From Pirellulales bacterium (GTDB lineage Bacteria; Planctomycetota; Planctomycetia; Pirellulales; JAEUIK01), in assembly GCA_019694435.1 (NCBI GenBank), contig JAIBBZ010000022.1:1-64000 (forward strand): a stretch of 64,000 nt of DNA, read 5' to 3'. The notes beneath the pieces are model-generated. The model did not search any database and had not been told where the DNA came from. It worked only from the letters and a program-made list of their open reading frames with translations. The position numbers and the translations under genes are program-made. The first letter of the stretch is position 1; the number at the start of each line of letters is the position of its first letter. Shown in pieces: positions 7,984-16,679 of the stretch.

Positions 7984-9969
7984 ATGACCTTCTCCCCGCC
8001 ACCGGTCCCTCGATGCGCGCCGGGTTTGCCGTGCGTCGGCGTGCGGTTGGGCAGGGCGGCCACCCTGGCCGGGATTCTCATCTTCGGGGCGGTGCTGTTC
8101 GCCGGCCCCCGCGCTTTGCGCGCGGCCGACGAGCCGGCAACTCCGCTGGGACGCAAGATCGACGATTTCACCCTTCGCAGTTTTCGGGGGTCCGAGCATC
8201 GGCTCAGCGACTTCTCGGCTGCCCCGGTGGTCGTGGTCGCGTTTCTGGGCGTCGAATGTCCGCTGGCCAAGCTGTATGGTCCCCGGCTCGAGTCTTTGCA
8301 GCAGCAGTTTGCGGCGCAGGGAGTCGTGTTTCTGGGGATCGATTCGAACCGCCAGGATTCGAACACCGAATTGCTCCATTATGCGCGGACGCACGGCATC
8401 ACGTTTCCCCTGCTCAAAGATCCGGGCAACAAGGTAGCCGATCAGTTCGGCGCACAGCGGACGCCCGAGATGTTCGTGCTCGACCGCCAGCGCGTGATCC
8501 GCTACATCGGCCGCGTCGACGATCAATTCATCATCGGGATTCAGCGTTCCAAGCCACAGCGTAAAGACCTCGAGCTGGCGATCGAGCAGTTGCTCGCCGG
8601 CCAGGCAGTCGAAGTCCCCCTGGCCACGGCGGTGGGGTGCCTGATTGGCCGGATCCACGAGCCGGCCGCCGAGGGCAACGTGACCTGGTCGGGCCAGATT
8701 GCCGCGCTGGCCGCCGAGCATTGCCAGGAGTGCCACCGTCCCGGGCAGGTCGCGCCGTTTCCGCTGCTCACCTACGAAGACACGGTCGGTTGGGCCGACA
8801 TGATCGGCGAGGTCGTCGAACAACGTCGGATGCCGCCCTGGCATGCTGATCCCGAGTACGGTGACTTTGCCAACGCGATGCGGCTGCCCGATGAGGCGCG
8901 CCAGATGTTTCTCGACTGGGTGGCGGCTGGCGCACCCCAGGGCGACCCGGCGCTGGCCCCGCCGCCGCGCGAGTTCGTCGAAGGCTGGCAAATCCCTGAG
9001 CCCGACCAGGTCGTCTACATCGCTGACAAGCCGTTTGTCGTACCGGCCGAGGGAACCGTCGAATATCAGTGGTTCGTCGTCGATCCCGGGTTCGAGGAAG
9101 ACAAGTGGATCCGGCTGGTCGAGTGCCGCCCGGGGAATCCGGCCGTGGTGCACCACGTGACGGTCTATTTCCTGCCCCCCAATACACCCTGGGACATCGA
9201 TATTGGGCGGCCGATCAACTTTCTCGGCGGTTTTGCGCCCGGCAAGCGGCCCGTCAACATTAAGCACTTTGACGGTACGGCGCGATTCATCCCGGCCGGG
9301 TCCAAATTCATCTTCGAGATGCACTATACGCCCAACGGCAGCGTGCAAACCGACCGCAGCTCCGTTGCCATGTTGTTTGCCAAGCCCGAAGAGGTAAAGC
9401 GCCAGTTGTCGCTGGTGCTCGTGGCCAATCGCGATTTCACCATTCCGCCCGGTGCCGCGTCGCATCCGGTCACTTCGCGGTTCACCTTTGCCGAAGACTC
9501 GCTGCTCTACTCGATGAGCCCGCACATGCACCTGCGCGGAAACACCTTCCGGTTCCTCGCCCGGTACCCGAACGGTACCAGCGAGATTCTCTGCGACGTG
9601 CCGCGTTTTGATTTCAACTGGCAGCACGATTACCTGCTCCGCACGCCGAAGCTGCTGCCGAAGGGGACGGTGATGGAGTGCCTGGCGACGTTCGACAACT
9701 CGACCGAGAACCCCGCGAATCCCGACCCGACACAGCCGGTGCGCTGGGGCGACCAGACGTGGGAAGAAATGATGATCGGCGCGATCGCCTACGTCGCCAA
9801 GGACCAGGATTTTTCTCGCGGGGTGGGTATGCCGATTCCATCGCGAAATCGTCAAGGCGGCTACGCCGTCCTGGCGGCCTTGCTCAGCGGCGCGGGGCTG
9901 GCCTCGCTGCTGGCCGCGACCTGGACGGTTCGCCCGTGGAGCATTTACCGGTTGCGATCGGTTTCCTAG
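7984..9969 (+). CDS. Redoxin - cytochrome c - copper type II monooxygenase-like fusion, copy 1
   Basis: A 661-residue exported protein with three redox modules. After a signal/anchor segment comes a redoxin (about 50-195) with a single conserved Cys in GVECPLAKLY (C92). A small cytochrome c domain has CQECH (C247, C250, H251) and a likely distal Met in RRMPPWHA (M283). The third module resembles the peptidylglycine/dopamine monooxygenase copper domains: His pair H390-H391 (VVHHVTVYF), H447 (FEMHYTP), H514/H516 (SPHMHLRG) and Met 596/597 (TWEEMMIG). These match the two three-ligand copper sites of that family. A membrane helix ends the protein. ATG 7984 is chosen for its position before the signal sequence; ATG 7900 or TTG 7891 would add a long N-terminal extension. 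A TAGAAT at 7855-7860 could be a -10 element. The substrate is unknown. Confidence 0.8.
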   Translation: MTFSPPPVPRCAPGLPCVGVRLGRAATLAGILIFGAVLFAGPRALRAADEPATPLGRKIDDFTLRSFRGSEHRLSDFSAAPVVVVAFLGVECPLAKLYGPRLESLQQQFAAQGVVFLGIDSNRQDSNTELLHYARTHGITFPLLKDPGNKVADQFGAQRTPEMFVLDRQRVIRYIGRVDDQFIIGIQRSKPQRKDLELAIEQLLAGQAVEVPLATAVGCLIGRIHEPAAEGNVTWSGQIAALAAEHCQECHRPGQVAPFPLLTYEDTVGWADMIGEVVEQRRMPPWHADPEYGDFANAMRLPDEARQMFLDWVAAGAPQGDPALAPPPREFVEGWQIPEPDQVVYIADKPFVVPAEGTVEYQWFVVDPGFEEDKWIRLVECRPGNPAVVHHVTVYFLPPNTPWDIDIGRPINFLGGFAPGKRPVNIKHFDGTARFIPAGSKFIFEMHYTPNGSVQTDRSSVAMLFAKPEEVKRQLSLVLVANRDFTIPPGAASHPVTSRFTFAEDSLLYSMSPHMHLRGNTFRFLARYPNGTSEILCDVPRFDFNWQHDYLLRTPKLLPKGTVMECLATFDNSTENPANPDPTQPVRWGDQTWEEMMIGAIAYVAKDQDFSRGVGMPIPSRNRQGGYAVLAALLSGAGLASLLAATWTVRPWSIYRLRSVS

Positions 9970-9986
9970 CGAGGCGGTCGAGCGCT

Positions 9987-11948
9987 ATGGCCTGGCGGCC
10001 GTTTGTTCCTGTCCTGGTTGTGGCGGCAGCGCTCGACGCGTGGTGCGGGTTCGACGCCGGCGTTGCCCGCGCGGATGATGCCGGCGCTTCGCCCGTGGGA
10101 CGCAGTGTGCCCGATTTCAGCCTCGCCGATACCGCCGGCACGGTCCGCACCCTGGCTCAGTTGGCCGATCGGCCCGCAGTCGTCGTGGCGTTCTTGGGCG
10201 TCGAGTGCCCGTTGGTGGGGCTGTACATTCCGCGGCTCAACGAGCTGGCGGCCGAATATGCCGACCGCGGTGTGGCGTTCTTGGCGATCAACTCGAATCA
10301 GCAGGATTCATTAGCCGAGATCAGCCACCTGGCGCAGGTTACGAAGCTCGCCTTTCCGCTGCTGAAAGACCCGGGCAACGTGGTGGCCGATGCGTTTGGC
10401 GCCGAGCGCACGCCTGAGGTATTTCTGCTCGACGCCCAGCACAAGGTGCGCTACCGCGGCCGCATCGACGATCAATTCGGCGTCGGCTATCAACGGGCCG
10501 CGCCCACGCGCCGCGATCTAGCCGTCGCGCTCGACGCAGTGCTGCAGCAGCGCGCCGTCGAAATCGCCGAAACCGTGGCGCCGGGTTGCCGCATCGGTCG
10601 ACTGCTCGCCCCCGACCCCACGGCCGGGATCACCTGGGCAGGGCAAATCGCCGCAATCTTTCAACGTCGCTGCCAGAACTGCCATCGGCCCGGTCAGATC
10701 GGCCCGTTCTCCCTGCAAGATTACGGCGAAGTCGTCGGCTGGGCCGGCATGATCGGCGAAGTCGTCGAGGCCGGGCGCATGCCGCCGTGGCACGCCGAAG
10801 CGCCCTGGGGCACGTTCGAGAACGAAGGCCGACTGCTGCCCGAGGAGCGCGAAGCGATTCTCGCCTGGGTTGCAGCCGGTGCACCTTCGGGTGATTTGGC
10901 GCGTGTACCGCCGCCACCGAACTTCTCCACCGGTTGGTTGCTGCCGCGTTATCCCGATCTGATTCTGCCCATGAGCGACCGTGCCTACGACGTCGCGCCC
11001 GCGGGAGTGATCGAATACCAGTACTTCGTCGTCGATCCGAAATTCACGCACGATGTCTGGATCGACGCCGCCGAGGCCCGGCCGGGGAACCGCGCCGTGG
11101 TCCACCACGTAAACATCTTTGTGGCGCCGCCCGAGGTCGATGCGGCCCGGCTCACGCGCGACGAATTGGCCGAGTTGTGGGCCCTGCAAAACCACATGCT
11201 CTGCGGCTATGTGCCGGGCATGCGCCCAACGACCTTTCCGGCGGGGCTCGCTAAGCCAATCCCGGCCGGATCGCGGATCGTCTTCCAGATGCACTACACG
11301 CCGACCGGGGCTCCGCAACAGGATCTCAGCTCGCTGGGGCTGATCTTCGCTCCGCCGGGGGCGCGGCGCACCGAAGTGACGACGGTGCCCGCCGTCAACA
11401 ACTGGTTTGAAATCCCGCCCGGCGATCCCGCCTATCGCGCAGACGTCTCGATCCGCGTCAAGTCGCCAGCGCTGCTCTTGGCCATGCTGCCTCACATGCA
11501 TTTGCGCGGGAAATCGTTTCGCTACACGGCCGAGTATCCCGACGGGCACCGCGAGGTGTTGTTGGACGTGCCGCGCTACGATTTTCTCTGGCAGAACCGC
11601 TACATCCTGGCCGAGCCCAAGCGGTTGCCGGCCGGCACGCGGATTCATTGCGAGGCCGGCTTCGACAATTCGGCCGAGAACCCGGCGAACCCCGACCCGA
11701 CCGCCACGGTGCGCTGGGGCGAGCAGAGTTGGGAAGAGATGTTGATCGGCTATTTCGACGTGGCGCCACTGGACGATCCGCGCGCCGCGCCGGCCGGCAC
11801 AGACCGCCGCTACGCCTATTCCGCGGCCGTGGGCGTGCTGGCAATTGCGGCCAGCGCTTGGTGGCTGTCTCGACGGCCGCGTGGCACTGCGCCGTCGCCG
11901 GCGGGAGAGTCCGCATGGGCCGCTTCGTCCGTTCCGGCCGGTCTATGA
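9987..11948 (+). CDS. Redoxin - cytochrome c - copper type II monooxygenase-like fusion, copy 2
   Basis: A 653-residue paralogue of the preceding gene, beginning 17 bases after its stop. ATG 9987 leads straight into a signal peptide (WRPFVPVLVVAAAL). All key residues are kept: redoxin Cys C74 (GVECPLVGLY), CQNCH (C229, C232, H233), distal Met candidate M265 (GRMPPWHA), copper-site H373-H374 (VVHHVNIF), H436 (FQMHYTP), H503/H505 (LPHMHLRG) and M585 (SWEEMLIG). Relative to copies 1 and 3 it has a small insertion near the second module-three motif (LTRDELAELWALQNH). A C-terminal membrane helix is followed by a short Ala/Pro/Ser tail. It is almost certainly co-transcribed with copy 1. Confidence 0.85.
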   Translation: MAWRPFVPVLVVAAALDAWCGFDAGVARADDAGASPVGRSVPDFSLADTAGTVRTLAQLADRPAVVVAFLGVECPLVGLYIPRLNELAAEYADRGVAFLAINSNQQDSLAEISHLAQVTKLAFPLLKDPGNVVADAFGAERTPEVFLLDAQHKVRYRGRIDDQFGVGYQRAAPTRRDLAVALDAVLQQRAVEIAETVAPGCRIGRLLAPDPTAGITWAGQIAAIFQRRCQNCHRPGQIGPFSLQDYGEVVGWAGMIGEVVEAGRMPPWHAEAPWGTFENEGRLLPEEREAILAWVAAGAPSGDLARVPPPPNFSTGWLLPRYPDLILPMSDRAYDVAPAGVIEYQYFVVDPKFTHDVWIDAAEARPGNRAVVHHVNIFVAPPEVDAARLTRDELAELWALQNHMLCGYVPGMRPTTFPAGLAKPIPAGSRIVFQMHYTPTGAPQQDLSSLGLIFAPPGARRTEVTTVPAVNNWFEIPPGDPAYRADVSIRVKSPALLLAMLPHMHLRGKSFRYTAEYPDGHREVLLDVPRYDFLWQNRYILAEPKRLPAGTRIHCEAGFDNSAENPANPDPTATVRWGEQSWEEMLIGYFDVAPLDDPRAAPAGTDRRYAYSAAVGVLAIAASAWWLSRRPRGTAPSPAGESAWAASSVPAGL

Positions 11949-11996
11949 GTCAATTGCACCTTGGACGCAACACGTATTTCGGGGAGCCAGGCTGTC

Positions 11997-12422
11997 ATGG
12001 ATCTTGAATCGCGATTGTTACGAGTGGAGCTGCGTGCCGCGCGATTGCGGTTGCTGGTCGGACTGTTGCTGTTGGGCCTGCTCGGGTCGTGGGCGCTGCA
12101 AGCCGCGTGGATTTACCGCACCAAGCTGCGCGAACGCACCTCGCAGGCTATTCCCGAATTCGTTCAGGCCCGGCGGTTCATCCTGGTCGACCCGCAAGGC
12201 GAGGAGACCGCCGTCTTGGGCAACACGGACCAGGGCCCCTTCCTCGAGTTGAACGATCAGCACGGCCGGCGCCGCGCGGTCCTCGACGTCCGTTCGACCG
12301 GCCCTGGCCTGACGTTGAACGACGCTCGTGGCACCGTGCGGGCGCTACTGGCCGTGGAAACAGGCGGTCCCTTCTTGGGACTCGCCGACGATCAGGGCAA
12401 CGATCTGTACAAGGCGCCCTAG
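11997..12422 (+). CDS. Membrane-anchored protein with short Gly-rich beta repeats
   Basis: A 141-residue protein with one membrane helix (about residues 20-38, LLVGLLLLGLLGSWALQAAW) and a C-terminal exported domain. The domain is made of three roughly 22-residue units with the pattern G-x-x-x-A-x-L-x-x-x-x-x-GP-x-L-x-L-x-D, for example GPFLELNDQHGRRRAVLDV and GPGLTLNDARGTVRALLAV. Such repeats should form a small beta-solenoid or sheet. ATG 11997 is preferred over ATG 11961 because GGGGAG lies just upstream and the peptide then starts MDLESRL. The stop lies one base before the GTG of the third fusion gene, so it is embedded in that operon. No function is known to me. Confidence 0.75.
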   Translation: MDLESRLLRVELRAARLRLLVGLLLLGLLGSWALQAAWIYRTKLRERTSQAIPEFVQARRFILVDPQGEETAVLGNTDQGPFLELNDQHGRRRAVLDVRSTGPGLTLNDARGTVRALLAVETGGPFLGLADDQGNDLYKAP

Positions 12423-12423
12423 C

Positions 12424-14334
12424 GTGGTTCATCGCCGACTTGGCCGCTGCTTCGCGCCGCTGTTGCTTGCCCTGGCAAGCGCCGCGCATTCGAGTTGCTT
12501 GGTGTGCGCCGACGACCAAGCGGCACCCGTAGTCGGACGCCATGTCGACGACTTCGAGCTGGCCGACTACCGCGGCAAGGAATACCGGTTGACGGATTAC
12601 GCCTTTTCGCCGGTCGTCGTGATCGGCTTTCTGGGGACCGAATGTCCGCTGGCGCGGATTTACGCCCGCCGCCTCAACGAGCTGGTTACGGAATTCGCTC
12701 CGGCCGGCGTCGTGTTCTTGGCGATCGATCCCAACCAGCAGGACTCGCTGGCCGAACTGGCCGAGTTGGTCGCCGAGTTTCACTTGCAATACCCGTTGCT
12801 GAAAGATCCCGGCAACGTCGTGGCCGATCGATTCGGCATCCGCCGCACGCCGGAATTTTGTGTGCTCGACGCCGAGCGCGTGGTGCGCTATCACGGCCGG
12901 ATTGACGATCAGTACGAGATCGGCACGCAGCGCACCCGACCCAACCGCCGCGATCTGGCCCTGGCGATCGAACAGGTGCTGGCAAGACGTCCGGTCGAAA
13001 TCGCCCAGACCAATGCGCCCGGCTGTCTGATCGGCCGCGTACGGCAACCCCAGCCCGATGCCGACGTGACCTGGTCCGAGCAGATCGCCCCGCTGCTGCA
13101 GGCACATTGCCAGGAATGCCATCGCCCGGGGCAGATCGGACCGTTTTCGTTATTGACGTATGCCGAGGCCGTGGGCTGGGCCGACATGATCGGCGAGGTC
13201 GTGGCCCAGCGACGGATGCCGCCGTGGCACGCCGCGCCGGAATATGGCACCTTTGCCAACAACCAGCGGCTGACCGACGAGCAGCTCGATCTCGTGCAGC
13301 GCTGGGTGAAAGCCGGTGCTCCCGAAGGCGATCCTGCGCGGGCGCCCGCCGCGCGGCAGTTTTCGCCCGATTGGCGCATCGCGCAACCGGACGCGATCGT
13401 GCCGATGTCCCAGCGGCCGTTTGAGGTGCCGGCCGAAGGCACCGTGGCCTACCAATGGTTCTACGCCGATCCGCACTTCACCGAGGACAAATGGGTCAAA
13501 GCCGTCGAGGTGCGGCCCTCGGCGTTAGAGGTCGTGCACCATGCGACCGTTTATCTCAAGCCGCCGGACGTACCGTTTGATCTGGCGCTCAACGAACGCA
13601 TCAACCTGGTGGGCGGCTATGATCCCGGCGGCGATCCCTGGCAAGCCCCCGAAGGCATGGCCATGCGCATTCCGGCGCGCAGCCAGTTGGTCTTCGAAAT
13701 GCACTACACCCCCAACGGCAACCCGCAGCAGGATTGCAGCCGGGTTGGCCTGGTGTTTGCCGACCCGGCCAAGGTGCACAAGGAGATTCACTCGGTGATG
13801 CCGGCGAACACGAGTTTTGCCATCCCCCCGGGCGCGAGCAATCACGAAGTGTCGGTCGACTTTACCTTTCCGGCGAATGCCTTGGTCCTGGCGATGCGCC
13901 CGCACCTGCATCTGCGCGGCAAGGCGTTTCGTTTCGCGGCACGGTACCCGGACGGTAGCGAAGAAATCTTGTTGGACGTTCCGCGATACGACTTCAACTG
14001 GCAATACAACTATGTGTTTGCCGAACCGAAACGGCTGCCGTTGGGTACCAAGCTGCATTGCACCGCGTGGTACGACAATTCGGTCGACAACCCCGCTAAC
14101 CCGGATCCCGCTGCCACGGTGCGCTGGGGCGACCAGACGTGGCAGGAAATGATGATCGGCATCTTCGCCATGGCGCTGGCCGATGAAGACCGCCTTGCGC
14201 CCAAGCCCACGGCCTCGCCCCCGCTGCCATCGGTGGCCGGAGAGCTAACCGTGGCCGGCTTGCTCGTGGCCGCCGCGGTCGGGGGCTTGTGGTGGCTGCG
14301 GCGCCGCCTGCTCTTCGCCCACCTCGGAGGATAA
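12424..14334 (+). CDS. Redoxin - cytochrome c - copper type II monooxygenase-like fusion, copy 3
   Basis: A 636-residue third paralogue, starting at GTG 12424, one base after the stop of the repeat protein. This start gives a short signal peptide (CFAPLLLALASAAHS). Conserved residues are redoxin Cys C74 (GTECPLARIY), CQECH (C229, C232, H233), M265 (RRMPPWHA), H372-H373 (VVHHATVYL), H427 (FEMHYTP), H494/H496 (RPHLHLRG) and M576/577 (TWQEMMIG). In the HxH site the middle residue is Leu rather than Met, which should not affect copper binding. A terminal membrane helix and a basic tail (WLRRRLLF) anchor it with the bulk outside the cytoplasm. Its last 90 bases overlap the 3' end of the opposite-strand hydrolase gene. 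Confidence 0.85.
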   Translation: MVHRRLGRCFAPLLLALASAAHSSCLVCADDQAAPVVGRHVDDFELADYRGKEYRLTDYAFSPVVVIGFLGTECPLARIYARRLNELVTEFAPAGVVFLAIDPNQQDSLAELAELVAEFHLQYPLLKDPGNVVADRFGIRRTPEFCVLDAERVVRYHGRIDDQYEIGTQRTRPNRRDLALAIEQVLARRPVEIAQTNAPGCLIGRVRQPQPDADVTWSEQIAPLLQAHCQECHRPGQIGPFSLLTYAEAVGWADMIGEVVAQRRMPPWHAAPEYGTFANNQRLTDEQLDLVQRWVKAGAPEGDPARAPAARQFSPDWRIAQPDAIVPMSQRPFEVPAEGTVAYQWFYADPHFTEDKWVKAVEVRPSALEVVHHATVYLKPPDVPFDLALNERINLVGGYDPGGDPWQAPEGMAMRIPARSQLVFEMHYTPNGNPQQDCSRVGLVFADPAKVHKEIHSVMPANTSFAIPPGASNHEVSVDFTFPANALVLAMRPHLHLRGKAFRFAARYPDGSEEILLDVPRYDFNWQYNYVFAEPKRLPLGTKLHCTAWYDNSVDNPANPDPAATVRWGDQTWQEMMIGIFAMALADEDRLAPKPTASPPLPSVAGELTVAGLLVAAAVGGLWWLRRRLLFAHLGG

Positions 14335-15207
14335 CACCGCTTGCGGTCCCAGCACTTCGTCGAGAAAGCGGTCCAAGGCCACATAGTATTCCACGGGTTG
14401 CGAGTCGCCATGTCTCAGGCCCGGCGCGACGAACAGTTCCTTCCGCCCGTGTGCCGTGTCGAACACGCTCCGCGCCATCTCCATCGGCACCACTTCATCG
14501 CGCTCGGCTTGGCTTTGAAACAACGGACCGTCGTATCGGGCCAAATCGGGTAGCCCCTCGAACCGATATCGCTGCAGCCAGCGCATCGGCGCCCAGCGGT
14601 AGTTGACTGCGGCGACGTCGGTCAGCGAAGGCGGCCCGTTTTCCAGGATCAAGCACCGCGCTCCCGCGGTACCCGCCAGCCGCATGGCCAGGGTCGCTCC
14701 CATCGAGCGCCCCAGCAGCAACACCGCGCGCGATTCGAGTTTCTCGCGACGGCAGAGCCAATCGAGCGCTGCCCTGGCGTCGCGATGAAACTGCTCTTCC
14801 GTGGTCGGCGTACCGGCGCTGCGGCCATAGCCGCGGTAATCGAACACGAAGATCGAGAGCCCTAGCCGATGCAGTTCGAGGAGCGCGTCGCGCTGATAGG
14901 GGAGGGCGATGTTTCCGCCCGAGCCGTGCAAGAACAGCAGCGCGCCGCGCGGCTGCGGATGTGGCACGTACCAGCCGAACAGCCGTGTGCCGTCGCTCGA
15001 CTCGAACCACACGTCCTCGCGCGGCAAACCCTCGGGTTCCCAGTCGCCGATCGAAGCGGGGGTGAGCAGGAACCAGTACGATTCCTGGTAGGCCCACATG
15101 TGGTAAAGCTTCGCGGCATAGGCCGCCACGGCCAAGAGCCCTAAGGCAGCCACCCACCGCCACCAGCGGCGCTCCGGCCGAACGGGCATGACTGCGGCGT
15201 CGGCCAT
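14245..15207 (-). CDS. Membrane-anchored alpha/beta hydrolase
   Basis: A 320-residue serine hydrolase of the ABHD/BEM46-like type. An N-terminal membrane helix (WVAALGLLAVAAYAAKLY) precedes the catalytic domain, which shows the oxyanion HGSGGN motif, the YRGYGRSAG strand, the nucleophile elbow GRSMGA, and a C-terminal LRHGDS supplying the likely catalytic His. The start at ATG 15207 overlaps the thiolase TGA as TGATG, which implies translational coupling. It is therefore the second gene of a two-gene unit. The substrate is unknown; coupling to a thiolase suggests acyl or ester chemistry, but that is only inference. The last 30 residues are Pro/Gln-rich and overlap copy 3 of the fusion genes tail to tail. 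Confidence 0.8.
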   Translation of the reverse strand: MADAAVMPVRPERRWWRWVAALGLLAVAAYAAKLYHMWAYQESYWFLLTPASIGDWEPEGLPREDVWFESSDGTRLFGWYVPHPQPRGALLFLHGSGGNIALPYQRDALLELHRLGLSIFVFDYRGYGRSAGTPTTEEQFHRDARAALDWLCRREKLESRAVLLLGRSMGATLAMRLAGTAGARCLILENGPPSLTDVAAVNYRWAPMRWLQRYRFEGLPDLARYDGPLFQSQAERDEVVPMEMARSVFDTAHGRKELFVAPGLRHGDSQPVEYYVALDRFLDEVLGPQAVLSSEVGEEQAAPQPPQAPDRGGHEQAGHG

Positions 15208-16364
15208 CAATCGATCCGTTCGACGATCATCGCCGTGGCCTGTCCATGGCCGATGCAAATGGTCAGCAATCCCAGCGTGCCGCCGGTGGCCTCGAGCCCA
15301 GCCAGCATTTTCGCGGTCAATGCGGCCCCCGTTGCCCCGAGCGCATGGCCGTGAGCGATGGCGCCTCCCCAGGGGTTGACCTTGTTCAGGTCGGCGCCGA
15401 GTTCTCGTGCCCAGGCCAGCACGACGGTCGAAAAAGCCTCGTTGATCTCAATCCAATCGATGTCTGCCAGGCTCAGGCCAGCACGCTTCAGTGCCAGGCG
15501 TGTGGCGGGTATGACGCCAGTGAGCGCCAGCGTGGGATCGTCACCCACAGCGACCCGCGCCAAGAACCGTGCCCGGGGTCGCAGGCCATCGGCCATGGCC
15601 CTGCGGCGGTCACCGATCAGCACCGCCGCGGCACCATCGGCGATCTGGCTCGAATTGGCCGCCGTGAGCACGCCCTGGCCGCTCGGCCGAAACGAAAGCT
15701 GCAAGCTGGCCACCTTAGCAGGGTCGATCGTGTCGCGGATGCCTTCGTCCCGCCGCAGCTCCAGCGGCGCGCCGCTGCGCATCAGGCCAGTGGTCGCTAA
15801 CATCTCGCGATGTCGCCGTTCGGTCGCCGCGCGGCTTGCCCGCCGCATGCTTTCCATGCCATAGGCGTCGGCTGCCTGGCGAGAGATCGCCCAACGCTCG
15901 GCAATCCGCTCGCCGCTTTCAGCCTGATGAACGAGTTCGCAGCGCGCTTGAAGCGCCGGATCGAGCTGGTCGAGTCCGCCGATGTCGCTGTAGAGCGGCA
16001 CGCGCGTCATGTGCTCGATGCCGCCGGCGAGCACGTAGTCTGCATCGCCAGCGGCCACCGCGGCTGCCGCGAATTGCACGGCTTGCTGGCCCGAGCCGCA
16101 CCAGCGATTCACACTCACCGCGGGCACCGTGTAAGGAATGCCCGCCAGTAACATGCCGAGCCGCGCAATATTTGCGCCCTGCTCGCCCGACTGCGTGACG
16201 CAACCGACGATGCAATCGTCCAACTGGTCCGCGGCAATCGCGGCGCGGGCCATCAGGCCACGCATGGCGAAAGCCAGCAAGTCGTCGGGGCGCGTATCAC
16301 TGTATGCCCCGTTCGGGCGGCCAAACGGCGTCCGCACGGCTTCCAAGAGAACGGGTTCGCCCAC
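15207..16364 (-). CDS. Acetyl-CoA acyltransferase (thiolase)
   Basis: A 385-residue thiolase. It catalyses CoA-dependent cleavage of 3-ketoacyl-CoA or the reverse Claisen condensation. Family signatures are complete: the nucleophilic Cys in VNRWCGSGQQAV (C89), NEAFSTVVLAW, the active-site His in NPWGGAIAHGHALGATG, and the second Cys in CIGHGQATAMI near the C-terminus. The start is the GTG at 16364, preceded by GGAGG with a 7-base spacer; upstream in-frame codons lack family similarity. CATAAT at 16401-16406 (minus strand) could be a -10 element. It is translationally coupled to the downstream hydrolase. The exact chain-length preference, in fatty acid degradation or acetoacetyl-CoA metabolism, cannot be read from the sequence. 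Confidence 0.9.
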   Translation of the reverse strand: MGEPVLLEAVRTPFGRPNGAYSDTRPDDLLAFAMRGLMARAAIAADQLDDCIVGCVTQSGEQGANIARLGMLLAGIPYTVPAVSVNRWCGSGQQAVQFAAAAVAAGDADYVLAGGIEHMTRVPLYSDIGGLDQLDPALQARCELVHQAESGERIAERWAISRQAADAYGMESMRRASRAATERRHREMLATTGLMRSGAPLELRRDEGIRDTIDPAKVASLQLSFRPSGQGVLTAANSSQIADGAAAVLIGDRRRAMADGLRPRARFLARVAVGDDPTLALTGVIPATRLALKRAGLSLADIDWIEINEAFSTVVLAWARELGADLNKVNPWGGAIAHGHALGATGAALTAKMLAGLEATGGTLGLLTICIGHGQATAMIVERID

Positions 16365-16522
16365 CTTTCGACCTCCTGATCCGGAGCGCACGATCGACCC
16401 ATTATGACGCCCGCAAGGTCCGACGGACATGCACTCTGCGCGGCGGGTCGCCGCGAGGCCATGTTCCGGCGAAAATCATTTGCCGGCAACGCGTTGCGCG
16501 GTCGATCGCCATCGCCGCATGC

Positions 16523-16552
16523 TGGACCGGTGCCGGTTCGGACGTCTATACT
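16523..16552 (+). promoter_or_regulatory. Sigma-70-like promoter upstream of the cyclophilin/TPR gene
   Basis: TGGACC (16523-16528), an 18-base spacer and TATACT (16547-16552). This fits four of six -35 positions and a good -10. The ATG at 16680 would have a leader of roughly 120 bases. Confidence 0.4.
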
Positions 16553-16679
16553 GAACTCATCGCTGAGAGCGTGATGCAGAGGGGGTCCGCGCCGGCATCT
16601 TTTCCTGTGGCTGCACTGGTTTTCCAGCGGCTGCACTGGCTGTAGTCGTATTGCCAACCACTCGCGGGGGCGATTCCCG

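Noticed and set aside
7909-9855. A 648-codon frame antisense to copy 1 of the copper fusion genes
   Set aside because: No family motif, low-complexity Arg/Asp/His composition, and it opposes a gene with three recognised domains.
9678-9986. Upstream extension of copy 2 of the fusion genes
   Set aside because: It lies out of frame inside copy 1, and a signal peptide starts exactly at ATG 9987.
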